Source: Bacteroidales bacterium 6E
Lineage (GTDB): Bacteria; Bacteroidota; Bacteroidia; Bacteroidales; Prolixibacteraceae
Length of the DNA stretch: 64,000 bases
Direction of reading: 5' to 3'
Assembly (NCBI GenBank): GCA_001270045.2
Contig: DF970667.1
Coordinates: forward strand, 271,975 to 335,974
Part shown: positions 46,210 to 55,115 of the stretch, piece after piece
How the letters are laid out: the number at the start of each line of letters is the position of its first letter
How positions within the stretch are numbered: position 1 is the stretch's first letter
Translations under genes and position numbers: made by a program
The notes under the pieces: generated by a model
Databases searched by the model: none
What the model saw: the letters and a program-made list of their open reading frames with translations, nothing else
What the model was told of the DNA's origin: nothing

Positions 46210-47889
46210 CTACAAACCGGTAAATTCCACATCAGAGGTACCCCAGCCTGCGTTTTGCTTCAAGACATCGTTTGAAAGCAAAATCTGTGATTGAGGTATG
46301 GGCCAGAAACCGCGGGTTGCCCGGTAGCGAGCTCCAAAACCAATCTGATGGGTAATTTCTGAGTCCAAATTGGTGGTTTTCACAGGAATACCAAGTTGTG
46401 CATCCAAAAGAGCTTCGGCATCACCCCATCTCCTGATATCGTTGTAGCGTGTATTTTCAAAGCAAAGCTCGAATCGACGCTCCTGCTTAAGGGCAGTCAA
46501 AGAGTAGCTGACCGGTGCCAACCCCGCACGGCTGCGTACCCTGTTGATCCCCGTGGCGGTTTCAGTCAGCTCCGAATGCATCAGCAAGACATCGGCAAAA
46601 CGTATGTGCACCAAATCCTGGGTAAACGCCCCGGTAGAAGTCGCTGACGAAACAGATAGACCATACATGGGAACATTATAGGAGTGTTGGTAAACACCTT
46701 CTGCAGTTTTAGCTGCAATACCCATATATTTCTTTTGCCAGAATCCGGTTTCTTCTGCCTGATTATCGCCGCCCCAATGATAAATGCCGGGATATTCATC
46801 GGCATGCCAAATGGAGGCCAAAAGTCGCATATCGGTTGGCTCGAGCTGTTTCCATTGTTCAACCATGACCGGACTGACTGGTCCACCCCCATATCCCCTG
46901 GTAAACGGGAACGGGAAATAGGTTTCCCCATGGGGGCGACGTACCGTGAATGCCAGGCATAATCCATTTCTAAAACTTGAACTAGTCCCGGCACCTTTAG
47001 TCGCAAAAACAACTTCCTTGTTACTTTCACCTTCCCATCTCAGGCCCTGGCCTTTGGTGTAATGATAGTGTTCAACCGTATACTGGTTTGTATATGGCCA
47101 CAGATTCCTGTAATCCGATACCAGGTCGTGACCGCTATTTGCAATTAAGTCTTCGAGCCATGAAACGACCTGGGCCTTGGTAATGGTTCCACCTCCAGCT
47201 ACCGGCATTTCGCTCTTGTTGTAAAACCCCGTGTAAAAAAGAAACATACGGGCCATGATCGACTGGGCTGCCCATTTGGTAACCCGCCCCTTTTCAACTG
47301 AAGTGTAAGGGTCGCCCGGCAACCTTTCAATAGCCGTTTTCAGGTCGAAGGCAGCCTGGGCATACACATCATCCACAGGAGCCTGGGGTTCATTGCCAGA
47401 GAGAGATTCGGTCAACAACGGCACATTTTCGAAAAACTGCACCAGGGTGAAATAATAGTAACCTCGAAAGAAATGAACCTCACCGTAGGCTGTATTCTTT
47501 TGTTTGTCGTTGGCCCACGGAATAGTTTCAAATTTCTCGAGTGCCACATTCGCACGGAATATTCCCTGGTAACGGTTCTGCCAATAGCCAAGCGTAAGGT
47601 CAGGGCCGAAATTCAATAATTTACTGATGGCTTGCCAGTTAAAATTATCGGTTCCACCACCGCCGAACCGTTCGTCGGAAGCCAGTTCGTTAAAGAAAAA
47701 GGCTGCCTTGCCATAATCACTTATTTCTTCGTTGAGCGTATTGTATACACCCACAATCAGCTGGTTTGCTTCATCAACAGTCAGGGGAAAACTGTTATCA
47801 TCCTGTTTGGTGAAATTTTTGGTATCCATGAAATCCTCACAAGCCAGGAATACCAACCCCATTGCCATTATCATCAATATTTTTTTCAT
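46210..47889 (-). CDS. SusD/RagB-type nutrient-binding lipoprotein (set 2)
   Basis: This ~559-residue surface lipoprotein has a lipobox in MKKILMIMAMGLVFLAC (Cys17 from the start at 47889; a start 9 bases earlier is possible). SusD features include HFFRGYYYFTLVQFFENVPL, IRFADVLLMHSELTETATG, ERRFELCFENTRYNDIRRWG and the closing IPQSQILLSNDVLKQNAGWG. It follows SusC by a dozen bases or fewer. Its length is larger than in set 1, with longer loops around 270-400. The ligand is unknown; the downstream phosphatase and GH2 suggest an amino-sugar or phosphorylated glycan. Confidence 0.93.
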   Translation of the reverse strand: MKKILMIMAMGLVFLACEDFMDTKNFTKQDDNSFPLTVDEANQLIVGVYNTLNEEISDYGKAAFFFNELASDERFGGGGTDNFNWQAISKLLNFGPDLTLGYWQNRYQGIFRANVALEKFETIPWANDKQKNTAYGEVHFFRGYYYFTLVQFFENVPLLTESLSGNEPQAPVDDVYAQAAFDLKTAIERLPGDPYTSVEKGRVTKWAAQSIMARMFLFYTGFYNKSEMPVAGGGTITKAQVVSWLEDLIANSGHDLVSDYRNLWPYTNQYTVEHYHYTKGQGLRWEGESNKEVVFATKGAGTSSSFRNGLCLAFTVRRPHGETYFPFPFTRGYGGGPVSPVMVEQWKQLEPTDMRLLASIWHADEYPGIYHWGGDNQAEETGFWQKKYMGIAAKTAEGVYQHSYNVPMYGLSVSSATSTGAFTQDLVHIRFADVLLMHSELTETATGINRVRSRAGLAPVSYSLTALKQERRFELCFENTRYNDIRRWGDAEALLDAQLGIPVKTTNLDSEITHQIGFGARYRATRGFWPIPQSQILLSNDVLKQNAGWGTSDVEFTGL

Positions 47890-47901
47890 ACCTCGCATAA
47901 A

Positions 47902-50900
47902 TTAAAATTCAACATTAAGCCCGATTAGGAAAGTCTTTGCACTCGGGTAATATCCAATATCTATCCCTGAGTCCCAGCTTTCTTCTCCGTAACCGACTTC
48001 AGGATCCAATCCTGAATATCCGGTAATGGTGAAAAAGTTCTGTGCCGACATGTAGAGTTGGATTTGTGAGAATTTCAGGGCAGGCAATAATGGTGCGAAA
48101 TCATATCCCAATGTGATGTTCTGTATTTTTACATAATCTGCATTCTCAATATACAAGTCAGATATGTAATTACGGTTTGGATGGGGATTAAAGGTCAGCC
48201 TCGGCACCTTGTTCGTTGATCCGGGACCAGTCCAGCGGTCATAAGCATCGAGGGTAAAGTTCTCTTCCGGACGGTCAGCCCAACGACGGTAAGTCTTAAT
48301 AACCTGATGTCCAAAAGCTCCGGTAGTGGTGACTCCCAAATTAAAGCCTTTATAATATGCATTAAAGCTTAATCCCGTGGTGAAATCCGGATTCGGATTT
48401 CCAATCATGGTCTTATCCAGGTTGTCGATTTTTTTGTCATCATTCCTGTCAACAAAAATGACATCACCGGGTTGTGCATTGCTCAATTTGGCCTGGGTGG
48501 CATCCACTTCCTGCTGGGTTTGGAAAATTCCGGCTGTTTCATAGCCATAGAAGTAACCAATCGGAAAACCCACCTGGACACGGTTGATAAGATCGGTGGT
48601 AGCCATCAATACACCTGACTCGCCATTGATGATCCCTTCGGTGTTGGCGATATGGGTTACTTCGTTCTTATTGTAAGTGGCATTGAAATTTACATTATAC
48701 CTGAAATCCCTGCTTTTGTTGTCATTCCAGTTTAATCCCAGTTCAACACCCGTGTTTTTGATACTACCACCATTGATATACGGTGCACCCGTCCCTATCG
48801 ATGCCAGTATCGGTGCCTGAACCAGCCAGTCCTTGGTCGTCTTCTTATACCAGTCAAGTGCAACCGATAAACGACGGCTCAGGAACTGGGCATCCAGACC
48901 AATGTTCAACTGTTCGGAGGTTTCCCACTTAATGTTGGGATTAGGTATTACATCCTTATAGGCACCGGTTGTCCTGACGGTTTTTGTATCCCCGAAATAA
49001 TAGTGTTTATTCTGGCTGAAGGTACCCACATATTGGAAGTTACTGACACGGTTATTTCCGTTTTGCCCCCAGCTGGCCCTGAGTTTCAAATACTCGAGAA
49101 CTGACGAGGCAGATTCCATAAACGATTCATTTGAGACAATCCAGCCTGCTGATACGGATGGGAAATAACCCCATCTGTTACCCCTTGCGAAAGTAGATGA
49201 ACCGTCAGCACGCATGATCACGGTTGCCAGGTATTTTTCACTGAAGTTGTAATTGACACGACCGAAGAATGATTGCATCATCAACAATTCATAAGGCGCG
49301 CCGCTAACCGTTGTATTCACCGTTGTTGCCGCCGTATTCGACAGCCATGCATAATCCCACAATCCGGGGAAAGAGGAAGTACGGTTGTTGGCGCTCATGG
49401 TTTGTCCCATCCCTGATTTTTCGAGCGAAGTACCCAACAGAAAATCCACATTGTGGTCACTGTCGAAGATTGTCGAATAACTGACAGTGTTTTCCCAGGT
49501 CCAGCCATGTTGAGAATTTGCGGCTTGACGCACATTGTCAATCAACCGGATATCGGAAGCGACATTAATTGTTGGCTGATATGACCGACCGGCACCCGAA
49601 CGAAAATCATACCCAAACATGCTTTTATATACCAGGTTCTTGATTGGCTGGACTTCCATAAAAGCGTTGAACCTCAAGTTAAATCCTTTGGATAAATCAT
49701 TTCCACGGACATATACCATAGTGGCGATCGGGTTTCCTGCCGGACCATAATGGTTCCATTTGTCGGCCACCTTATCGGCTTCAAGATACAATCCTCCCTG
49801 ACTGTTGTACATTGGCAACAATGGAGTGACAGTCAACATGTTACGAATATCGTTTGAGTACTGGTCACCAATACCAATGCCTTGATTTTCACGATAGCTG
49901 AATGAAAGGTTTTCGCCAATCTTTAACACTTCCAGATCACCTTTCCTGATTGCCACGTGTGAGGAATTAACCCGCACGGTATATCTTTCGTCTTTCAGTG
50001 GAACAGGGTTGCCTAACACACCTTCCTGCTTTGAATAACTTGCGCCCATAGTGAAACGCGAATTACTGTTTCCGCCTGAAGCATTGATGGCATGGTTTTG
50101 TATAGGTGCATTGGCATTAATCGATTCCTCGAACCAATTGGAACCGGTCCAAGTTCCATTCATGATTGACTGATATTGAGCCGGTATCCTTTCTGCCCAG
50201 TTGTATGGGGTCAGGCCACTGCCAATTCGCGATTCGTCGTTCAGCTCCATATACTGTTTGGCATTGGCCAATTCCGGTTTCTTCTGTACATTCTGGAAAC
50301 CGACATAACCATTGTATGACAGTACGGTTTTACCTTCACCACCCTGACGTGTCGTAACAAGAATAACCCCGTTGGCGGCACGTGAACCGTAAATTGCAGC
50401 CGATGCGGCATCTTTTAACACGTCAATGGACTGAATGTCGGATGGATTGATATTCGAGATGTTACCGCCTGGTACTCCATCAATTACATACAAGGGATTG
50501 TATGAGTTTATGGTACCCATACCACGAATCACGACATTGTAACCCGATCCCGGCATTCCTGAGTTTTGCGAAATGCTTACGCCCGGCAGATGGCCTTGCA
50601 AAGCATTCAAAACATCGGTCCTGTTTTGGTTCACCACGGTTTCTCCGCTCAAATGGGCCGTGGCACCGGTTATAACCGCCTTTTTCATGGTTCCATACCC
50701 TACGGCCACAACCTCTTCAATTCCGATGGTCTCTTCGGCCATACTGACATTGATACTCGTACGGTCGCCAACAACCACCTCCTGCGCCCTCATCCCAACA
50801 AATGTAAATAACAGGGTGGCATTTGGCGGCAGGTTGCTGATTGAATAGGTGCCGTCGGTATTTGTGATGGTACCGTTCGTTGTTCCCTTAATGACAACGG

Positions 50901-51366
50901 TTACCCCTGGAAGAGGTGCCCCGTTCCGGTCGGTAACCCTGCCGGTAACCTGCCCTTGCTGCAGCAATGCAGCTTGCTCATTATACTCCTCGCTGCCGGG
51001 TTGGGCAGTGGTAAGGACGATTTGCCTGTTCATCACCAGGCGGTTGACATTGGTGCCGGCAAACAACTCACTCAGGATGTCTTCAACCTTCTGTTGCCTG
51101 ACTTCTATATCCACCTTGCGTTCCACATCCACCAGCTTCTGGTTAAACAGGAAATAGAATTCGGTTTTTTCCTCGATTTCCCCCAGGACATCAATTACCC
51201 GGGCGTCTTTCAGGTTTAGCGAAAGACGGGTAACCTGGGAGTAACTGTCGAGCGCCCACGATTGGACTGCCATCACAAAAATAAAGAATACACTTAAACG
51301 CATAATTCTCCAGGTTTTAGTTAAGCACGGAAAAGGCTCCGTGTGCCAAATCCATTTTTTTTTCAT
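47902..51366 (-). CDS. SusC/RagA-type TonB-dependent transporter (set 2)
   Basis: This 1154-residue outer membrane transporter has, in order, a signal (RLSVFFIFVMAVQSWA) and an STN signalling domain (~50-115, ARVIDVLGEIEEKTEFYFLF). A carboxypeptidase-regulatory-like domain follows (~145-220, NGAPLPGVTVVIKGTTNG). The plug carries the SusC signature SIDVLKDAASAAIYGSRAAN, and the barrel ends TFLIGLNVEF. The STN domain ties it to the FecR and sigma genes upstream. It shares its domain layout with sets 1 and 3 but is clearly a different paralogue. Confidence 0.95.
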   Translation of the reverse strand: MKKKWIWHTEPFPCLTKTWRIMRLSVFFIFVMAVQSWALDSYSQVTRLSLNLKDARVIDVLGEIEEKTEFYFLFNQKLVDVERKVDIEVRQQKVEDILSELFAGTNVNRLVMNRQIVLTTAQPGSEEYNEQAALLQQGQVTGRVTDRNGAPLPGVTVVIKGTTNGTITNTDGTYSISNLPPNATLLFTFVGMRAQEVVVGDRTSINVSMAEETIGIEEVVAVGYGTMKKAVITGATAHLSGETVVNQNRTDVLNALQGHLPGVSISQNSGMPGSGYNVVIRGMGTINSYNPLYVIDGVPGGNISNINPSDIQSIDVLKDAASAAIYGSRAANGVILVTTRQGGEGKTVLSYNGYVGFQNVQKKPELANAKQYMELNDESRIGSGLTPYNWAERIPAQYQSIMNGTWTGSNWFEESINANAPIQNHAINASGGNSNSRFTMGASYSKQEGVLGNPVPLKDERYTVRVNSSHVAIRKGDLEVLKIGENLSFSYRENQGIGIGDQYSNDIRNMLTVTPLLPMYNSQGGLYLEADKVADKWNHYGPAGNPIATMVYVRGNDLSKGFNLRFNAFMEVQPIKNLVYKSMFGYDFRSGAGRSYQPTINVASDIRLIDNVRQAANSQHGWTWENTVSYSTIFDSDHNVDFLLGTSLEKSGMGQTMSANNRTSSFPGLWDYAWLSNTAATTVNTTVSGAPYELLMMQSFFGRVNYNFSEKYLATVIMRADGSSTFARGNRWGYFPSVSAGWIVSNESFMESASSVLEYLKLRASWGQNGNNRVSNFQYVGTFSQNKHYYFGDTKTVRTTGAYKDVIPNPNIKWETSEQLNIGLDAQFLSRRLSVALDWYKKTTKDWLVQAPILASIGTGAPYINGGSIKNTGVELGLNWNDNKSRDFRYNVNFNATYNKNEVTHIANTEGIINGESGVLMATTDLINRVQVGFPIGYFYGYETAGIFQTQQEVDATQAKLSNAQPGDVIFVDRNDDKKIDNLDKTMIGNPNPDFTTGLSFNAYYKGFNLGVTTTGAFGHQVIKTYRRWADRPEENFTLDAYDRWTGPGSTNKVPRLTFNPHPNRNYISDLYIENADYVKIQNITLGYDFAPLLPALKFSQIQLYMSAQNFFTITGYSGLDPEVGYGEESWDSGIDIGYYPSAKTFLIGLNVEF

Positions 51367-51419
51367 AATTTTGACACATTAAGTAGTTAAACAATTTATT
51401 GATCTTTAGCAGCTTAGTT

Positions 51420-51450
51420 AACAGGAGAGTGGTACGAACACTTTCCTGTT
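51420..51450 (-). other. FecR-SusC intergenic hairpin (set 2)
   Basis: On the minus strand AACAGGAAAGTG-ttcgtac-CACTCTCCTGTT folds with a 7-bp outer stem and a 4-bp inner stem. It starts right after the FecR stop codon and ends about 50 bases before the SusC start, the same position as in sets 1 and 3. No U-run follows it. Confidence 0.6.
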
Positions 51451-51451
51451 T

Positions 51452-52498
51452 TTATTTGAACTGATTGATTTTCTTAGGATTAATGGCAATAATGATCCTT
51501 CTCTTCGAAAATTGCCCGTCAGTGGTTGCTTCCCGTTTTTCTTCCCTGTAGGTGATCGGCGTGGTAAATGCCAGCAGCTTCAGCACCTCATCGAGCGGTT
51601 CGTCCACAAAAGTGGCATAAAAGGTATAATCTTCGAGACTTTTATCCTCCAGCACGATTTCGGCATTGTACCAACGGCTCAACCTTTGGGCAACCTGTTT
51701 CATGTCCTCATCCCTGAATACCAGTTTCCCTTCGGTCCAACTGGTGTATTGTGATGCAATAACCGTGCTCTTGACCTTTTTGCCGGTCTCCATATCAATC
51801 CTTAACTTCTCGTTGGGAAGCAGTTGCGTTATAAACTCCCCGTTATGGCCTGAAATATCAACTTTTCCGGATTGAAGAATTACTTCCTCGGTGCTTTCCG
51901 ATGAATAGGATATTACATTAAAAGTGGTTCCAAGCACTTCAATATGGAGGTTTCCTGAACTTACCACAAATGGCATTTCTTCGTTGTGTACCACATCAAA
52001 ATAGGCTTCACCCTTGAGGGTAACCTTTCTGGCTTTATTAAAAGTGACCGGGTAAGTAAGGGTCGAACCGTTGTTAAGAAAACCGGTGGTCCCGTCGGGC
52101 AATACAAACTTGGTCCTGACTCCCATCGGACACTGTATCTCGGCATACGCTTCGGTTAAAACAGGTTGCTCAGGCTGAAAATACATATAGGCCAAAAATG
52201 AAAGAATCAGGGGAATGACAAGAATGGCTGCAATACGCTGGAAAGTGCGGATAAAACTGAATTTGCGTTTTTCCTTGTTCTCCTCCAGCCTGATTTGGTG
52301 CTGCAGCTTGTCGAGAAGATGGTCCACCGCATTATCAGGAAGCCGGGTGCTGTCAAATTCCTTCCAGTGCGACAGCATCAGCTCCCTGAATTCGCGGTCA
52401 TCTTCCGCTGAAACTAACCTCTCTCTGATCACTAAATAATCCTTCCGGGAATATTTCCCTTCGAAGAATCGTTTTAATATATTTATGTCAATTGTCAT
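51452..52498 (-). CDS. FecR-family anti-sigma factor (set 2)
   Basis: This ~348-residue protein has one transmembrane helix (about residues 80-100, FQRIAAILVIPLILSFLAYM) and a periplasmic FecR domain (VLPDGTTGFLNNGSTLTYPV, GEAYFDVVHNEEMPF, VLGTTFNVISYS). The DUF4974-like end is also present (DMKQVAQRLSRWYNAEIVL). The start at 52498 (MTIDINILKRFFEGKYS) is preferred; an ATG 24 bases earlier is possible. It should restrain the sigma factor encoded 139 bases upstream until the SusC partner binds ligand. Confidence 0.92.
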   Translation of the reverse strand: MTIDINILKRFFEGKYSRKDYLVIRERLVSAEDDREFRELMLSHWKEFDSTRLPDNAVDHLLDKLQHQIRLEENKEKRKFSFIRTFQRIAAILVIPLILSFLAYMYFQPEQPVLTEAYAEIQCPMGVRTKFVLPDGTTGFLNNGSTLTYPVTFNKARKVTLKGEAYFDVVHNEEMPFVVSSGNLHIEVLGTTFNVISYSSESTEEVILQSGKVDISGHNGEFITQLLPNEKLRIDMETGKKVKSTVIASQYTSWTEGKLVFRDEDMKQVAQRLSRWYNAEIVLEDKSLEDYTFYATFVDEPLDEVLKLLAFTTPITYREEKREATTDGQFSKRRIIIAINPKKINQFK

Positions 52499-52637
52499 TC
52501 TTTCCTTATTCCGTATATTCAATCTGTATCTTATAATATATAGTGATGGGAAATGAAAAACCCCCAGCCGGAAATGAATATATTTTAAAAAAAAGTGAAT
52601 CCTGACCTGGAGAGTGGCAAGGCAGAGGGGGCAGGGA

Positions 52638-53276
52638 CTAAACCCGATCCAGTTGGGGCAATTCTGATGGAATGTGCAATGAATCCTCTTTTACAAACAG
52701 CACAAAAAACAACAATCCGGCAATACTTTCCTGATCCATTCCGGCATGGATGTTCTTCAGCGCTTCGGTAATGTGGTTTTCAACCGTTTTGGGCGAGATA
52801 TCAAGCCGGGCGGCAATTTCGGCCACCGACAATCCTTCCATTTTCCGAAGGATGATCACCTCTCTTTGCCGTCCGGGAAGTTGTTGGATCAGCTTTTTGA
52901 CCAGTTCAAGCAACGACTGGTAGTTGGTGCGTACATCCATTTCTTCAGTAAATGTGAGGACTTCAGAGGCAACATCATGCAGATATTTCTGTTCCTGGGT
53001 GGCCTTCCTGAACCTCTCGGCAATCTGCCGGTAGGCAATCTTAAACAGGTAAGCACCAAAAGAAAGCTCGGGATTTAAAGAGGCACGGTTTTGCCATATT
53101 TTCATAAAAACCTCCTGCACCACCTCCTCGGCATCGGTTTTTGATTTCAGGTAACCCAGCGAAAAATAGTACAACCGTTTGCCATAAAACCGGAACAATT
53201 CATCAAAGGCCAGCGCATTGCCGCTTTTTAATTCAGCAACCCATCGGGTTTCCAGCATGCGGCCATTTTGATTCAT
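52638..53276 (-). CDS. ECF RNA polymerase sigma factor (set 2)
   Basis: This 212-residue sigma factor shows region 2 (LYYFSLGYLKSKTDAEEVV, then FMKIWQNR) and region 4 with the helix-turn-helix IAARLDISPKTVENHITEAL. It probably controls SusC/SusD set 2 and the enzymes after it. The C-terminal ~30 residues (GLLFFVLFVKEDSLH) are hydrophobic, as in many Bacteroidota FecI-like sigma factors. The 141-base gap upstream holds the terminator of set 3 and an extra small hairpin, GCGATGC/GCATCGC near 53320-53341. Confidence 0.93.
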   Translation of the reverse strand: MNQNGRMLETRWVAELKSGNALAFDELFRFYGKRLYYFSLGYLKSKTDAEEVVQEVFMKIWQNRASLNPELSFGAYLFKIAYRQIAERFRKATQEQKYLHDVASEVLTFTEEMDVRTNYQSLLELVKKLIQQLPGRQREVIILRKMEGLSVAEIAARLDISPKTVENHITEALKNIHAGMDQESIAGLLFFVLFVKEDSLHIPSELPQLDRV

Positions 53277-53365
53277 TCCGATCTACGTTTGACAAGTAAA
53301 ATAAGGGAAAAAAAACAGGCGATGCAATTTTTCGCATCGCAATTTATCGCACCGCTGCTTTAAAG

Positions 53366-53403
53366 CAAAAAATAACTCCCGGCCATTTTATGCACCGGGA
53401 GTT
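53366..53403 (-). terminator. Rho-independent terminator of SusC/SusD set 3
   Basis: On the minus strand AACTCCCGG pairs with CCGGGAGTT (53403-53374, 9 bp, 12-base loop), followed by ATTTTTTG. It starts 14 bases after the SusD stop codon. This is the clearest classical terminator in the window. Confidence 0.85.
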
Positions 53404-53417
53404 AAACCATTTATCTA

Positions 53418-55085
53418 TTACCACCCTGGATTCTGGGGCATCGGTTTTGTGATGTTGGCATCAATCACAGATTGAGGTATTGGATAGATCGTGTCTCTTG
53501 CCGTAACATGGGCCCCGCCATTTCCATTATGTGCTTTTGTCCTTTCCACAAACTTTTTGGTGCGTAACAGGGTCCAGCGACGATGTTCCTCCATGACCAG
53601 CTCCCGCGATCTCTCATCAAGTATGAAATCGATGTTCAGATGGGCAGCCGTTATATCCGAGGCATTTGAACGACGGCGTATTACGTTGATCGTATTAACG
53701 GCATCATCAATCCTTCCAAGATAATATTCGGCTTCGGCCTTGATCAGGTAGGTTTCGGCAAGGCGCAGATAAACAAAGTCGGTATAACTCCAATTTTCAT
53801 TCATGTTTGTCGGGTCGGTCCCCTGGAACTTTCTCGAGAATGGCCAGTTTGATCTTGCCCGGGCCGTAAAGGTGATGTCGCGGCTCCAATCAAGCCAGAG
53901 GGTATCACCATATTGTCTTCCGGGAGGCAGCAGATCAGCCGGATAAGGGGCATTGGTCTGGGCATCCCCAAGGATAAAGAATTTTCGGATGGCATACTCC
54001 GAGAAGCGGTCGTCTTGCGGTTCATAAAGATCCAGTGCCCATTTGGTCATCGAAGTACGGGCATATCCCAAACCACCCCTATCCAGGGTATGTTGCAAAG
54101 GCCTTACCCCTCCAACCGAAATGTTCCAGAACCGGCTCGAATGGACTCGCCTGACTAAACTTCCGCCGCCACCGGTAATCCTGAGGCCAAACTGGAAAAC
54201 CCACAGGGCTTCGCTGTTCCCTTCCTCACGGTTGGTATTACCATCCTGAAACATATCCATGAAGGCAACACCGGGCTTGCCGGCACTATTGCCATATCGC
54301 TCTGTTATGAGCTTATAGGCAGGATTTGTAATGACTTTATTGGCATACAATAAGGCATTGTTATAGTCTTTCATGGCCAGATACATTTCTGCCAGATAAT
54401 GCTGGACGGCGCCTTTGGTAATCCTTCCTCTCAGCGATGGCTCTACACCCACGTGGGCCTCGGCAAACTCCAGGTCATCGATGATTTGCTGCATAACCTG
54501 AACCTTGGGTGTTCTTTCCCAGTCGGTCCTGACGGTTGATCCGCTCGATTCCTCCAATGACAAAGGAACATCTCCCCAACCGTAGGTAAGATGTCGGTAT
54601 GCCCAACCCCTGATGGCCCGTGCCTCGGCAATCACCCGATTCTTGTTTTCTTCAGGACTTCCTGATCCACCCGACCAGTCGACACCCTCAAGTTCAGCCC
54701 TGTTAATGATGGTATTGGCTGCATTGATCACATTGTAGAGCCAAATAAAAACTTCTTGGATATCTTCATTCTGCGGATTATTCTGGTCTCCCCAGTATTC
54801 GGCAATCAAAGCCATCCCATCGGTCCAGTGGTTGGTAACGGCGTTGTCGGTACCATAGAAAAAGAGTGCTCCCATTAACTGATGGCTCCCAATGCCCGGT
54901 TCCTTCTCCCTCCTCACCTGTGCGTACAAACCATTTAAGCCTGCCTCAAATCCGGTAAGGGTTGTATAAAGTGTTTCTGCCGTAATGATATGCGGAGGTT
55001 TTTCATCCAAAAGGTCCATATCACATGAACCCATAGTCATTAACATGAATAATATGATGGTCGTGTTGAATATCTTCTTTTTCAT
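53418..55085 (-). CDS. SusD/RagB-type nutrient-binding lipoprotein (set 3)
   Basis: This 555-residue lipoprotein begins at 55085 with MKKKIFNTTIILFMLMTMGSC (Cys21); an upstream ATG adds only six residues. SusD hallmarks are ARAIRGWAYRHLTYGWGDVP, DFVYLRLAETYLIKAEAEYY, DERSRELVMEEHRRWTLLRT and the closing IPQSVIDANITKPMPQNPGW. It lies 30 bases after SusC and is followed by a classical terminator. No enzyme gene is attached directly to this pair. Confidence 0.94.
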   Translation of the reverse strand: MKKKIFNTTIILFMLMTMGSCDMDLLDEKPPHIITAETLYTTLTGFEAGLNGLYAQVRREKEPGIGSHQLMGALFFYGTDNAVTNHWTDGMALIAEYWGDQNNPQNEDIQEVFIWLYNVINAANTIINRAELEGVDWSGGSGSPEENKNRVIAEARAIRGWAYRHLTYGWGDVPLSLEESSGSTVRTDWERTPKVQVMQQIIDDLEFAEAHVGVEPSLRGRITKGAVQHYLAEMYLAMKDYNNALLYANKVITNPAYKLITERYGNSAGKPGVAFMDMFQDGNTNREEGNSEALWVFQFGLRITGGGGSLVRRVHSSRFWNISVGGVRPLQHTLDRGGLGYARTSMTKWALDLYEPQDDRFSEYAIRKFFILGDAQTNAPYPADLLPPGRQYGDTLWLDWSRDITFTARARSNWPFSRKFQGTDPTNMNENWSYTDFVYLRLAETYLIKAEAEYYLGRIDDAVNTINVIRRRSNASDITAAHLNIDFILDERSRELVMEEHRRWTLLRTKKFVERTKAHNGNGGAHVTARDTIYPIPQSVIDANITKPMPQNPGW

Positions 55086-55115
55086 AATGCTTAAATTTTT
55101 CACGATGAATAATCA